Assembly: GCA_963516675.1 (NCBI GenBank)
Contig: CAUQBH010000001.1
Location: forward strand, 124,001-188,000
Direction of reading: 5' to 3'
DNA length: 64,000 bases
From: JABCPE02 sp963516675
GTDB lineage: Bacteria > Bacteroidota > Bacteroidia > Flavobacteriales > Weeksellaceae
The notes under the pieces are model-generated. The model made no database searches. It had not been told where the DNA came from and saw only the letters and a list, made by a program, of their open reading frames with translations. The position numbers and the translations under genes are program-made. Shown here in pieces: positions 1 through 7,630 of the stretch (within the stretch, counting starts at the first letter, position 1; every line of letters starts with the position of its first letter).

Positions 1-443
1 CCGTACAAAGCATTTGATGAAGCATCTTCCAAGAAGGACAAGCTCTCTATATCTGAAGAAGGAATAGAATTGAGCGACCCAGGGTAAGGTATCCCATCCA
101 AAACAATCAGCGGTTCACTAGAAGCGTTGATAGAGCCTATCCCTCTCATTCGTATACTCGGGCTGCTCCCTGGCTGCCCATTTCCCACAATCTGAACCCC
201 CGCTACACGCCCTGCAAGTCCCTGCAAGACATTTCCGTTCTGTAACGCAGAAATATCCTTGGGTTTTAGTTCTTGGATAGAACCTGTGATTTCTTCTTTT
301 TTCTGTTTCCCAAAGGCTACTATCACGACCTCGCCGATGGAATTTTCCTTGATAGAATCCTTCTTCTTTTCCTGAGCACTGAATGTCCCCACGAAAGAGA
401 ACAACGCAAACAAAGTGCTTAATCTGACTATTTTTCTTTTCAT
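1..443 (-). CDS. SusC/RagA-family TonB-linked outer-membrane receptor (N-terminal part)
   Basis: Only the first ~147 codons lie in the window; the gene runs off the left edge. An N-terminal signal peptide (MKRKIVRLSTLFALFSFVG, cleavage near FSA-Q) is followed almost at once by a TonB-box-like stretch (GEVVIVAFGKQKKEE) and the plug domain, with the SusC landmarks GLAGRVAGVQI, SIRMRG, PLIVLDGIPY and a final NALYG. SusC proteins import glycans, peptides or other ligands through the outer membrane together with a SusD lipoprotein. The CarboxypepD_reg-like domain that usually precedes the plug is absent, as in many Chryseobacterium receptors. The substrate cannot be told. Two leader-peptide/terminator modules lie upstream and probably control it. 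Confidence 0.93.
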   Translation of the reverse strand, partial: MKRKIVRLSTLFALFSFVGTFSAQEKKKDSIKENSIGEVVIVAFGKQKKEEITGSIQELKPKDISALQNGNVLQGLAGRVAGVQIVGNGQPGSSPSIRMRGIGSINASSEPLIVLDGIPYPGSLNSIPSSDIESLSFLEDASSNALY

Positions 444-473
444 TATATATAGTATTGTTAATTTTTTACTTAC

Positions 474-507
474 AAAAAAAGAGCTCCAGCATATTTACCG
501 AAGCTCT
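474..507 (-). terminator. Intrinsic terminator / attenuator 1 before the SusC gene
   Basis: On the minus strand AGAGCTTCGG and CTGGAGCTCT form a 10-bp stem, counting G-U pairs, around an 8-base loop. A run of seven T follows. It lies 37 bases after the stop of leader peptide 1 and about 30 bases before the SusC start codon, so it sits in the 5' leader of the receptor mRNA. Confidence 0.8.
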
Positions 508-544
508 CATGATGATTATGAAGAAAACTTAATACTTTAATCCA

Positions 545-592
545 TCACAAAAACTGCGGTCTTTTAGAAAGCCACATCATCATTCCCATCAT
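545..592 (-). CDS. Leader peptide 1 (15 aa, Met-rich)
   Basis: The frame ATG ATG GGA ATG ATG ATG TGG ... TGA encodes MMGMMMWLSKRPQFL. It shares MMMW, a basic residue and the exact C-terminus PQFL with leader peptide 2, and the last bases (CCGCAGTTTTTGTGAT) are identical in the two copies. Conservation of coding frame, end and downstream hairpin suggests a translated attenuator peptide rather than chance. No known leader family is recognised. Its role in sensing Met-tRNA, Trp-tRNA or a small ligand is inference. Confidence 0.7.
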   Translation of the reverse strand: MMGMMMWLSKRPQFL

Positions 593-669
593 TTGACAAG
601 TTAGATTTTGGTTTTTATGATTCAGATTTATTAACATTTTAATTTTTAATTGAGATTTAGTTTAAACAT

Positions 670-702
670 AAAAAAAGAGCTTCGGTTTTTGTCCGAAGCC
701 CT
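670..702 (-). terminator. Intrinsic terminator / attenuator 2
   Basis: On the minus strand GGGCTTCGG and CCGAAGCTC close a 7-base loop and are followed by seven T. The hairpin lies about 51 bases downstream of the stop codon of leader peptide 2 and upstream of leader peptide 1. Its left arm (GGCTT) can pair with AAGCC inside the end of leader ORF 2, which would make an alternative, antiterminating fold. Confidence 0.82.
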
Positions 703-752
703 TGTGATAATTTGTATAATTTATATAAAATTTTTCTATTCGCATTTTACAA

Positions 753-803
753 TCACAAAAACTGCGGCTTTACAAAAACCCACATCATCATATCCATATA
801 CAT
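753..803 (-). CDS. Leader peptide 2 (16 aa, Met-rich)
   Basis: The frame encodes MYMDMMMWVFVKPQFL followed by TGA. It is a paralogue of leader peptide 1: both have MMMW near the start and K-(R)-PQFL-stop at the end, and both are followed by a G+C hairpin and a T run. It starts about 70 bases after a good flavobacterial promoter, so it would be the first thing translated from this transcript. The function is not known. Confidence 0.7.
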   Translation of the reverse strand: MYMDMMMWVFVKPQFL

Positions 804-876
804 GGTAATGGTATGTTCAGATGTTCTTGTATGATTGTATTGATTAATCATTATTCTTTTTTGTCTAAATATTTTG

Positions 877-907
877 CGAAGATATAAAAACTTTTTTAAT
901 TCACAAA
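877..907 (-). promoter_or_regulatory. Flavobacterial promoter for the leader array and SusC gene
   Basis: On the minus strand TTTG (907-904) is followed after 19 bases by TATCTTCG (884-877), one mismatch from the Bacteroidota TTTG-N19-TAnnTTTG consensus. It is placed so that both leader peptides and both hairpins are in the transcript. Confidence 0.65.
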
Positions 908-983
908 TTTTTTGTTGATTTTTTTCTTTTATTTGAACAATTTGGTGTATTTATATGAGAATACATCCTTTTTTATATACTTA

Positions 984-1023
984 ACAAAAAAAATCCTTTC
1001 TATAATCAAGAAAGGATTTTTCA
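984..1023 (-). terminator. Terminator after the DUF2147 gene
   Basis: GAAAAATCCTTTCTTG on the minus strand pairs with GAAAGGATTT and is followed by a run of T, 15 bases after the stop codon. Confidence 0.75.
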
Positions 1024-1037
1024 TTAATTCATATAGT

Positions 1038-1454
1038 TTAGTTTACTTTTTGCCATGTCTGGTTTCTACCAAACGCGGAAAATCCTATATAACCACGAAC
1101 TATCAAGTTATTTCCTTCTTTTTTAATCGTGCATTTGTATGATTTTCCGTTTTTAGGGTCAGTTATAGTTCCTCCGCTGTATTCATCGCCATCTTTGGAC
1201 AGCCCACGGATAACCTCCATTCCTAAAATAGGTTTCCCTTTTCTGTCGTCTTTACAAGAGGAACAATTAGGGTCAGCTGGTTTTATCAGTAGTTCTACTA
1301 CTTTCGCATAGTATTTACCATCAGATTTTTTAAAAATTTCTACAATGGATTTTGGTTTTTTGGTTTCGTCATCTATCGTTCTCCATTTCCCCTCTATCTG
1401 GGCAAAAGCCATGGAACTGCACAATAATGCAAAGGCTAAAATTGAATTTTTCAT
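1038..1454 (-). CDS. Secreted DUF2147 family protein
   Basis: The 138-residue product begins with a clear signal peptide (MKNSILAFALLCSSMAFAQ) and continues with IEGKWRTIDDETKKPKSIVEI, a DUF2147 pattern: a small beta-rich domain of exported Bacteroidota and proteobacterial proteins with no established biochemical role. CSSC in the middle may form a disulphide. An upstream in-frame ATG would add ten residues before the signal peptide; the start at 1454 is preferred because it gives a normal signal peptide and leaves room for the promoter at 1482-1511. It is monocistronic, with its own promoter and terminator. Confidence 0.88.
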   Translation of the reverse strand: MKNSILAFALLCSSMAFAQIEGKWRTIDDETKKPKSIVEIFKKSDGKYYAKVVELLIKPADPNCSSCKDDRKGKPILGMEVIRGLSKDGDEYSGGTITDPKNGKSYKCTIKKEGNNLIVRGYIGFSAFGRNQTWQKVN

Positions 1455-1481
1455 GATTAAATCTATAAAATATTTATGGCG

Positions 1482-1511
1482 CAAATATAGAAATAAAAAT
1501 TAAACAGCAAA
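1482..1511 (-). promoter_or_regulatory. Promoter of the DUF2147 gene
   Basis: Minus-strand TTTG, an 18-base gap and TATATTTG match the flavobacterial consensus perfectly. The second element ends 27 bases before the start codon. Confidence 0.7.
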
Positions 1512-1592
1512 AACAAATTTCAATTAAGCCTTTTATCAATAATATTTTACAAGAAATTAAAAATTTAAACGGTTGTTTAAAAACTTTTAGAT

Positions 1593-3518
1593 TTAATTCA
1601 GTTTTTTCCTAACAACCCTATGCATATAGTCCTGATACCAAGCCTTACTGAGGAGTTTTCCTCGTTCAATCTCAGCATTGTTTATTTTACCGAGAAGGTT
1701 ATTTTTAAGTTCAAGGTCAGTGATTTCATAAATCCCCGTAATCTCCTTACCATCAAAACGATAGATATAATTTCCTATCATAAACTGCTCCTGTATCGCA
1801 TCAGAATTTACAATGATGTATTCCTCGTTTTTATCCGACACCAGACTCCTTCCCCAGCTTCGCAAAGGTTTGTTATAGCCAATGATATCCGCAAGTGTAG
1901 GATAAATGTCTATCTGCTGGGCGTAGGTCATATTTTTACCCTTCAAATTATACTTCGGATTTGGAGAATAGAAGATAATCGGAACTGCATATCCGTTCAT
2001 CGCTTTAGCATATTCAGGATAGTAGATTTTGTTCGTATGGTCTCCTGTGATGACAAAAATAGTATTCTCATACCAAGGCTGTTTCCGTGCCGTTTCAAAA
2101 TACTTTTTCAAGGCGTAATCTGCATATTGTATCGGTTCGTGCATTTCCACAAAACCTTTTTTAAATTTCCCTTCGTATTGTGCAGGAATTTTAAATGGAT
2201 GATGCGAAGACGCTGTAAAAACCGTTGCCATAAATGGTTTATTAGACTTTCCTACATTTTTAGCAAAATATTGCAGAAAAGGTTCATCCCAAATCGCCCA
2301 AATCCCATCAAAATCCTTATCATTATTATACTCAGTTTTTCCAAAATAACCCTTGAAACCGAGGATGTTCGCAAATCCCTGAAAGCCCATAGAGCCATTC
2401 GGCGCACCGTGATAAAAAGAAGTTTCATAGCCCAATTCATTCGCCACAGAAACGATGGATTGTATCTTTTGATTAGAATAAGGCGAACTCGTAAAAGCAT
2501 CCTTTAAACTCGGAATTCCCGCCAAAACACTACTCATCCCATGGATAGACTGCCTTCCATTAGCAAAAGTATTAGGAAAAATCAAACTCTCCTTTGACAA
2601 ACTATCCAAAAACGGCGTGTAAGAAACATAATCTTTTATATTTTTTTCTTCATTAAACGCTCCTATGTATTCCCTTCCGAGGCTTTCCACTATGAGAATC
2701 ACGATGTTAGGTCTTGGCTGCGGAATTTCCCTTTGGTAGGTTTTATAAGGTTTTACATTTTCTGCAATGTATTTTTCATCCACAAAATGCACTTCCTTAA
2801 AGCCATTCATATTGATGGTTCTAAAAAACGAAAAAGTACTGTTTAGAACGATGTTTGCGTGCGCAGGCTTGTCCGTATGACGGTTAGCATCCACCAAATT
2901 GATAGGGCGGGTGCTGTGTTTAAAATCTCCACGAATTCCACCGACTATAAGCACCGCAGACAGACAAAGACTTACCACAGAACCTCCAAAATACCAAATT
3001 TTCTTTTCAATCTTTATTTCTTTGATTTTCATTCTTTTATAAAGGAAAACCCAAAGACCCATCAACACAACGAAACAAAGAAAAACCCAAAAATTCTGTC
3101 CCAAAGAAGCCCAAAAAACCTTGCCTATATTCTGCTCATTTTCAACGACATTTATCACCGCAGAGGTCAGCCTCGACTGGCTAAATCTATAATAAACAAT
3201 ATCTCCAAAATTCATCGCATAAGCGATTCCATTCAGAATAAAATAAAGCCAAAACAAAAACTTTTGATATCCTCCTTTAGTATTGATAGTCAAAGGAATA
3301 AGACTAAAAAAAATAAAAACGATATTGACATAAAGTATCGCCGTGGTATCAAATGCAGTGCCGTAGTAAGCCAACTTAAAATACTGAGAAACACTGTCTA
3401 TTTCCAGCAAATCCCGATTAAAAAACCAAAATAAAAACCTCGCTGCCTGATAAAAAACAAAAACAATGAATATACGATATATCAAGACTTTTACTTCCTG
3501 CAAACGGAGTTCTTTCAT
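1593..3518 (-). CDS. LTA synthase family membrane sulfatase / phosphoethanolamine- or phosphoglycerol-transferase
   Basis: A 641-residue protein with about five N-terminal membrane helices (residues ~10-225) and a large periplasmic alkaline-phosphatase/sulfatase domain. The domain shows PNIVILIVESLGREYIG (metal site), TPFLDSLSKES, the nucleophile region NGRQSIHGMSSVLAGIP, SSHHPFKIP and FVITGDHT, all typical of LtaS-like enzymes. In Bacteroidota, which lack lipoteichoic acid, such enzymes are thought to decorate envelope glycolipids or glycans; the substrate is unknown. It is transcribed away from pssA, with its own 5' region of about 100 bases. Confidence 0.9.
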   Translation of the reverse strand: MKELRLQEVKVLIYRIFIVFVFYQAARFLFWFFNRDLLEIDSVSQYFKLAYYGTAFDTTAILYVNIVFIFFSLIPLTINTKGGYQKFLFWLYFILNGIAYAMNFGDIVYYRFSQSRLTSAVINVVENEQNIGKVFWASLGQNFWVFLCFVVLMGLWVFLYKRMKIKEIKIEKKIWYFGGSVVSLCLSAVLIVGGIRGDFKHSTRPINLVDANRHTDKPAHANIVLNSTFSFFRTINMNGFKEVHFVDEKYIAENVKPYKTYQREIPQPRPNIVILIVESLGREYIGAFNEEKNIKDYVSYTPFLDSLSKESLIFPNTFANGRQSIHGMSSVLAGIPSLKDAFTSSPYSNQKIQSIVSVANELGYETSFYHGAPNGSMGFQGFANILGFKGYFGKTEYNNDKDFDGIWAIWDEPFLQYFAKNVGKSNKPFMATVFTASSHHPFKIPAQYEGKFKKGFVEMHEPIQYADYALKKYFETARKQPWYENTIFVITGDHTNKIYYPEYAKAMNGYAVPIIFYSPNPKYNLKGKNMTYAQQIDIYPTLADIIGYNKPLRSWGRSLVSDKNEEYIIVNSDAIQEQFMIGNYIYRFDGKEITGIYEITDLELKNNLLGKINNAEIERGKLLSKAWYQDYMHRVVRKKLN

Positions 3519-3610
3519 ACTTTTTCTAACTTAATAGTACAAAGGTAAGTTTTTTAGCCGAGGATAATGAAAATGAAATCCAAAAATTCGGCTTTTATCC
3601 AATAAAATTT

Positions 3611-3618
3611 TATATTTG
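3611..3618 (+). promoter_or_regulatory. -7 element immediately upstream of pssA
   Basis: TATATTTG is a perfect flavobacterial -7 box but ends only four bases before the pssA ATG at 3623, so the transcript would be leaderless or nearly so. No good TTTG is found 18-20 bases upstream (a TTCG is at 3586-3589), so the call is tentative. Confidence 0.4.
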
Positions 3619-3622
3619 CTCT

Positions 3623-4336
3623 ATGAATTTTTTAAGAAACAATTTAGCGAATTTCTTCACTCTCGGAAACTTATTTTCTGGATGTGTGGGAGCAGTTCAT
3701 TTATTAAATGGTGATTATCAGACCACTGCGATATGTATCCTAATATCAGCCGTTTTAGATTTTTTTGACGGCTTTGTGGCTCGTGCTTTAAAGTCAAATT
3801 CTGAGCTCGGCGTACAGCTTGACTCCCTTGCCGATATGGTCACTTTTGGCGTGCTGCCAGGGCTTACGATGTTTGTCATGCTGGAGCCTTTTGGGAATCA
3901 GCTTTTCGGGATTGATTTACCTTTCAAAGTGCAGTATTTAGGGATTTTCATCACGCTTTTGTCTTGTATGAGACTAGCTATTTTTAACATTGATGATGAG
4001 CAGACCTACTATTTCAAAGGGCTGAATACACCGAGTAACACTTTCCTGATTTTTGGGCTTTATTTTGCTTTTAAAGAAAATCAAAGCTTTTCATTTTTAA
4101 TGGAAAACGAGGGACTTCTTTTAGCGCTTACCGCTCTGAGCTCTTGGCTTTTGGTAAGTCCGATTAAAATGATTGCCATGAAATTCAAGTCTAAAAAACT
4201 TGAAGACAATTACCCTAAATTAGCCCTAATCATCGGTGTTATTCCTATTTTAATATTTTTCGGATGGACAGGCATTCCGCTATCCATCATCTATTACATG
4301 CTGGTTTCCATTGTTTTCCAAAATCAGTTGAAATAA
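3623..4336 (+). CDS. pssA: CDP-diacylglycerol--serine O-phosphatidyltransferase
   Basis: Makes phosphatidylserine from CDP-diacylglycerol and L-serine, the first step to phosphatidylethanolamine, in the inner membrane. The 237-residue protein carries the CDP-alcohol phosphatidyltransferase motif DG-x2-AR-x8-G-x3-D-x3-D in DGFVAR...ELGVQLDSLAD (residues ~48-72) and several hydrophobic helices. The N-terminus FLRNNLANFFTLGNLFSGC is typical of the type II (integral membrane) PssA. The next gene, a DnaQ-type exonuclease, follows after 25 bases. Confidence 0.93.
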   Translation: MNFLRNNLANFFTLGNLFSGCVGAVHLLNGDYQTTAICILISAVLDFFDGFVARALKSNSELGVQLDSLADMVTFGVLPGLTMFVMLEPFGNQLFGIDLPFKVQYLGIFITLLSCMRLAIFNIDDEQTYYFKGLNTPSNTFLIFGLYFAFKENQSFSFLMENEGLLLALTALSSWLLVSPIKMIAMKFKSKKLEDNYPKLALIIGVIPILIFFGWTGIPLSIIYYMLVSIVFQNQLK

Positions 4337-4361
4337 ATTTAATTTTCAAACCTTAAATATT

Positions 4362-5126
4362 GTGAATTTAAAATTACATAAACCACTGTGTATCTTTGAT
4401 TTAGAAACCACAGGAACCAATATCGGCAAAGACAGGATTGTAGAAATCTGCATCCTAAAAGTCAATCCAGATGCATCCAGAGAAAGCAAAACTTGGCTCA
4501 TCAATCCAGAAATGCGCATTCCAGTGGAAGCATCGGCTGTGCATGGGATTTATGACAAAGATGTAGAAAATGCTCCTACCTTTAAAGAAGCAGCTCCTAA
4601 AATCATGGAAATGCTTTCTGGAGCGGATTTGGGAGGATTTAATTCTAATAGATTTGATGTTCCTTTACTAGCAGAAGAACTTCTAAGAGCTGGGATAGAT
4701 TTTGATTTATCTAAATTCAAACTCATTGATGCTCAGGTTATTTTCCACAAAATGGAACCTAGAAACCTTACCGCCGCATACAAATTCTACTGCGGAAAAG
4801 ATTTGGAAGGCGCCCACTCTGCAGAGGCAGACACCTTGGCTACTTTTGAAGTGATAGATGCACAGGTAGGCAAATACAAAGAACTTCCAAAGGATATAAA
4901 TGGACTGAGTGAATTTTCATTCCATAATAAATTCGCGGATTTGGCTGGATTTATAGCCTTTAATGAAAACAAAGAAGAAATTTTTACCTTCGGAAAATAC
5001 AAAGGACAGCCTGTGAAAGAGGTTTTCCAGAAAGACATCGGCTATTTCGGATGGATTCAAAATGCTGATTTCCCGCTTTACACTAAAAAAATTCTGACAG
5101 CCATCCAATTAAGAAGCAAATTTTAA
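4362..5126 (+). CDS. DnaQ-like 3'-5' exonuclease (DEDDh)
   Basis: A 254-residue nuclease of the DNA polymerase III epsilon / exonuclease X type. Exo I is FDLETTG, Exo II is FNSNRFDVPLL, and Exo III is the DEDDh motif in AHSAEADT, so all catalytic acids and the histidine are present. The last ~60 residues (FGKYKGQPVKEVFQK...) form a small extra domain seen in flavobacterial homologues. The start codon is GTG at 4362, because the exonuclease fold begins within ten residues of it and no ATG is available. The proofreading exonuclease of the replicase is fused to DnaE elsewhere in the window, so this one may serve repair or RNA/DNA end processing. Confidence 0.88.
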   Translation: MNLKLHKPLCIFDLETTGTNIGKDRIVEICILKVNPDASRESKTWLINPEMRIPVEASAVHGIYDKDVENAPTFKEAAPKIMEMLSGADLGGFNSNRFDVPLLAEELLRAGIDFDLSKFKLIDAQVIFHKMEPRNLTAAYKFYCGKDLEGAHSAEADTLATFEVIDAQVGKYKELPKDINGLSEFSFHNKFADLAGFIAFNENKEEIFTFGKYKGQPVKEVFQKDIGYFGWIQNADFPLYTKKILTAIQLRSKF

Positions 5127-5188
5127 TTTAAATAATCAAAAAAATGGTTTTATAAAGAAATTTTTCTTATCTTTAAGAACTAAAACTT

Positions 5189-5635
5189 ATGATTATGACA
5201 AATATTATTTTACCTGTGGATTTTGGTAAGACCACAGATGTACTTTTAGGTGCTGCAATAAAATTTGCAAAAGAAGTGAACGGAAGACTTTGCCTTATCC
5301 ATGTCGCTCCTATGGATTTAGGATTGGCTGTGGGCGATATCGGTATGCAGTATTTTCCAGAAATAGAACAAAGCGAAATTCGTGAAGAATTACTGGAACT
5401 CAACCGATTAGAACAGCAGGTTGTAGCTCAAGGAGTAGACTGCGAACACCTTCTGAAACAAGGAATTCCAAAAGATATTATTCTAGCATATGCAGAGCAG
5501 AAAAATGCGGGTTACATAGTGATGGGCTCTCATGGAAGAAGTGGAATGTATGATGTATTCATCGGCAGTTTGACAAAAGAGCTTACCAAACTATCTCCTA
5601 TTCCTGTTTTGGTGGTGCCTTGTCATGAAAAATAA
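5189..5635 (+). CDS. Universal stress protein (UspA family)
   Basis: Single-domain 148-residue Usp. The N-terminus TNIILPVDFG and the C-terminal ATP-binding signature GSHGRSGMYDVFIGS (G-x2-G-x9-GS) place it in the nucleotide-binding subgroup. Such cytoplasmic proteins accumulate under starvation or stress; the specific role is unknown. ATG codons lie at 5189 and 5195, and either could be used. A strong terminator follows. Confidence 0.9.
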   Translation: MIMTNIILPVDFGKTTDVLLGAAIKFAKEVNGRLCLIHVAPMDLGLAVGDIGMQYFPEIEQSEIREELLELNRLEQQVVAQGVDCEHLLKQGIPKDIILAYAEQKNAGYIVMGSHGRSGMYDVFIGSLTKELTKLSPIPVLVVPCHEK

Positions 5636-5653
5636 AAAATATATTTTTAATCT

Positions 5654-5686
5654 AAATCCTTATCAATCGCGATAAGGATTTTTTTA
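5654..5686 (+). terminator. Terminator after the universal stress gene
   Basis: AAATCCTTATC and GATAAGGATTT form an 11-bp stem around a six-base loop, followed by a T-rich tract. Confidence 0.85.
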
Positions 5687-5729
5687 TTTAAAAATCGTAT
5701 TTTTGGGACTTATTTTCAAAGTTAAAATA

Positions 5730-6950
5730 ATGCTGAATATACAAGAAATACGGGAGCAGTTTCCTATTCTTACCCAAAAGGTAAATGACAAACCTTTGGT
5801 ATATCTGGATAATGCTGCCAGTTCACAAAAACCTCTAATGGTCATAAAAAAATGGGAGGAATATTACCAAACTATCAATGCTAATGTGCATCGCGGGATT
5901 CACACTTTGAGCCAGTTAGCAACAGAAGAAATGGAACTTTCTCGGCAAAAAATCCAAAAATTCATCAACGCGAAATACAGCCACGAAATCATTTTCACTC
6001 GTGGAACTACCGAGAGTATCAACCTAATCTCCTACTCCATCACTCCACTGATAAAAGCAGGAGATGAAATCATCATTTCTCATCTGGAACACCACTCAAA
6101 CATCGTTCCTTGGCAGATGCTGTGCGAGAGAACAGGCGCCGTTTTGAAGGTTATACCAATGGATGAAAACGGAATCCTACAACTAGATTTTTTAGACAAA
6201 AACTTATCTGAAAAAACTAAAATAGTCGCTGTAAATCAGGTTTCTAACGCGCTGGGAATCATCAACTCGATAAACGAAATCATTGCAAAAACCAGAGCCA
6301 GCTCTCCTGCCTACATCGTTATCGACGGCGCCCAATCGGTTCCTCATTTTAAAATAGATGTTCAGAAATTGGATTGTGATTTTTTTGTTTTTTCTGGACA
6401 CAAAATGTATGCTCCCATGGGAACGGGAATTCTTTACGGAAAAGAAAATGTTTTGAATAAACTCGGTCCTTTTCACGGTGGTGGCGAAATGATAAAAACC
6501 TGTACCTTTGAGAAAACGACTTACGCCGACCTGCCCTTTCGGTTCGAAGCAGGAACGCCCAATGTTGGCGGAAATATCACCCTAGGAACAGCCATAGATT
6601 TCATAGAAAATATAGGACATTCTTCTATCAAAGAGCATGAAACAGCGCTTTTAGATTATGCTCAAAAAAAATTAAAAGAAATAGACGGTCTAAAAATCTA
6701 TGGCGAAAAAGCTCCACGGACGGGCGTAATTTCCTTTAATCTAAATGGAAATTTCATCGCTTCTGATGTAGGAATGATTTTGGATAAACTGGGAATTGCC
6801 GTGCGCACAGGACACCACTGCACACAGCCGATTATGAATTTTTTCGGTATTTCTGGTACTATCCGTGCTAGTTTTGCTGTTTATAATACTTTTGAAGAAA
6901 TAGATTCTCTAATCGAAGGAGTGAAAAAAGCACAAAAAATGCTGATGTAA
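5730..6950 (+). CDS. sufS: Cysteine desulfurase SufS
   Basis: A PLP-dependent class V aminotransferase fold, 406 residues, that releases sulfur from L-cysteine for Fe-S cluster assembly. Landmarks are VYLDNAASSQKP, RGTTESINLIS, the PLP-lysine loop FSGHKMYAPMGTGILYG and the catalytic cysteine in VRTGHHCTQP, characteristic of SufS (group II). The ATG at 5730 is chosen; an upstream in-frame ATG would add a non-conserved stretch of nine residues. The other suf genes are not in this window. Confidence 0.94.
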   Translation: MLNIQEIREQFPILTQKVNDKPLVYLDNAASSQKPLMVIKKWEEYYQTINANVHRGIHTLSQLATEEMELSRQKIQKFINAKYSHEIIFTRGTTESINLISYSITPLIKAGDEIIISHLEHHSNIVPWQMLCERTGAVLKVIPMDENGILQLDFLDKNLSEKTKIVAVNQVSNALGIINSINEIIAKTRASSPAYIVIDGAQSVPHFKIDVQKLDCDFFVFSGHKMYAPMGTGILYGKENVLNKLGPFHGGGEMIKTCTFEKTTYADLPFRFEAGTPNVGGNITLGTAIDFIENIGHSSIKEHETALLDYAQKKLKEIDGLKIYGEKAPRTGVISFNLNGNFIASDVGMILDKLGIAVRTGHHCTQPIMNFFGISGTIRASFAVYNTFEEIDSLIEGVKKAQKMLM

Positions 6951-7036
6951 AATTTCATCATTTTAATGCTGTCAAATTGTCCTAATATCATTACTGGCAA
7001 TATTTTTGACAATTATTAGAAGAAAAATTTAAGAAA

Positions 7037-7588
7037 ATGGAAGAAAATAAAGATACACAAGAGAGAAAGAACGCCTCTAACCCTGAGGATATGCAAAATA
7101 CTGAAAATCAAAACGCAGAAAAAACTGAAAATTTGACAGAAGAAATGTCATTAGAGGAACAATTGGCACACCAAAAAGACCTCTACATCAGACTTTTTGC
7201 TGAGTTTGAAAACTACAAAAAAAGAACTTTAAAAGAGAAAACAGAATTTGCGCAATATGCCAATCAAAACATTATGATTTCTATGTTGGCTATTTTAGAT
7301 GATTTCGAAAGAGCTCTAAAAGAATTGGCAAAATCTGAAGAAACCAAAGAGCAGCTGATGGGAGTAGAACTTATTTACAATAAATTTAAAAACGCTCTGA
7401 TAGAGAAAGGTTTAAAGGTAATAGAAGTGAAGGCTGGAGATGATTTTAATGTAGATTTCCATGAAGCTATCACACAGATTCCTGCGCCATCAGAAGAGCT
7501 GAAAGGCAAGATAGTGGATGTGATAGAGACTGGATATCAGCTGTATGACAGAGTTATTCGTTTCGCGAAAGTAGTTACAGGAAGTTAA
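7037..7588 (+). CDS. grpE: Nucleotide exchange factor GrpE
   Basis: Cytoplasmic cochaperone that releases ADP from DnaK. After an acidic, low-complexity N-terminus, the long coiled coil (LYIRLFAEFENYKKRTLKEK) and the C-terminal beta wing ending in GYQLYDRVIRFAKVVTG are typical. It is 183 residues long and sits 42 bases upstream of dnaJ, so the two are cotranscribed. Confidence 0.97.
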   Translation: MEENKDTQERKNASNPEDMQNTENQNAEKTENLTEEMSLEEQLAHQKDLYIRLFAEFENYKKRTLKEKTEFAQYANQNIMISMLAILDDFERALKELAKSEETKEQLMGVELIYNKFKNALIEKGLKVIEVKAGDDFNVDFHEAITQIPAPSEELKGKIVDVIETGYQLYDRVIRFAKVVTGS

Positions 7589-7630
7589 TTCAAAAACAAC
7601 TAAAAATCAATAAATTAGATAATTAAATTT

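Larger units (their letters stand above)
444..1037. other. Regulatory intergenic region upstream of the SusC gene
   Basis: This 594-base stretch has no ordinary gene. Read on the minus strand from right to left it holds a promoter, a 16-residue ORF, a terminator-type hairpin, a 15-residue ORF of the same family, and a second terminator-type hairpin directly before the SusC start. The terminator of the DUF2147 gene lies at its right end. A 76-codon plus-strand frame starting at 912 is low-complexity AT-rich sequence and is not considered a gene. Confidence 0.8.

Noticed and set aside
444..905. Riboswitch (SAM, cobalamin or TPP) upstream of the SusC gene
   Set aside because: No conserved riboswitch core was seen; the two small ORFs and hairpins explain the structure.
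912..1142. 76-codon plus-strand frame rich in Phe and Tyr
   Set aside because: Low-complexity AT-rich sequence that overlaps a terminator and the end of the DUF2147 gene.
1620..2507. Long plus-strand frame opposite the LtaS-like gene
   Set aside because: Its composition is that of the complement of a membrane protein; the minus-strand frame has clear sulfatase motifs. The same holds for other opposite-strand frames within polA, dnaE and glycosyltransferase genes.
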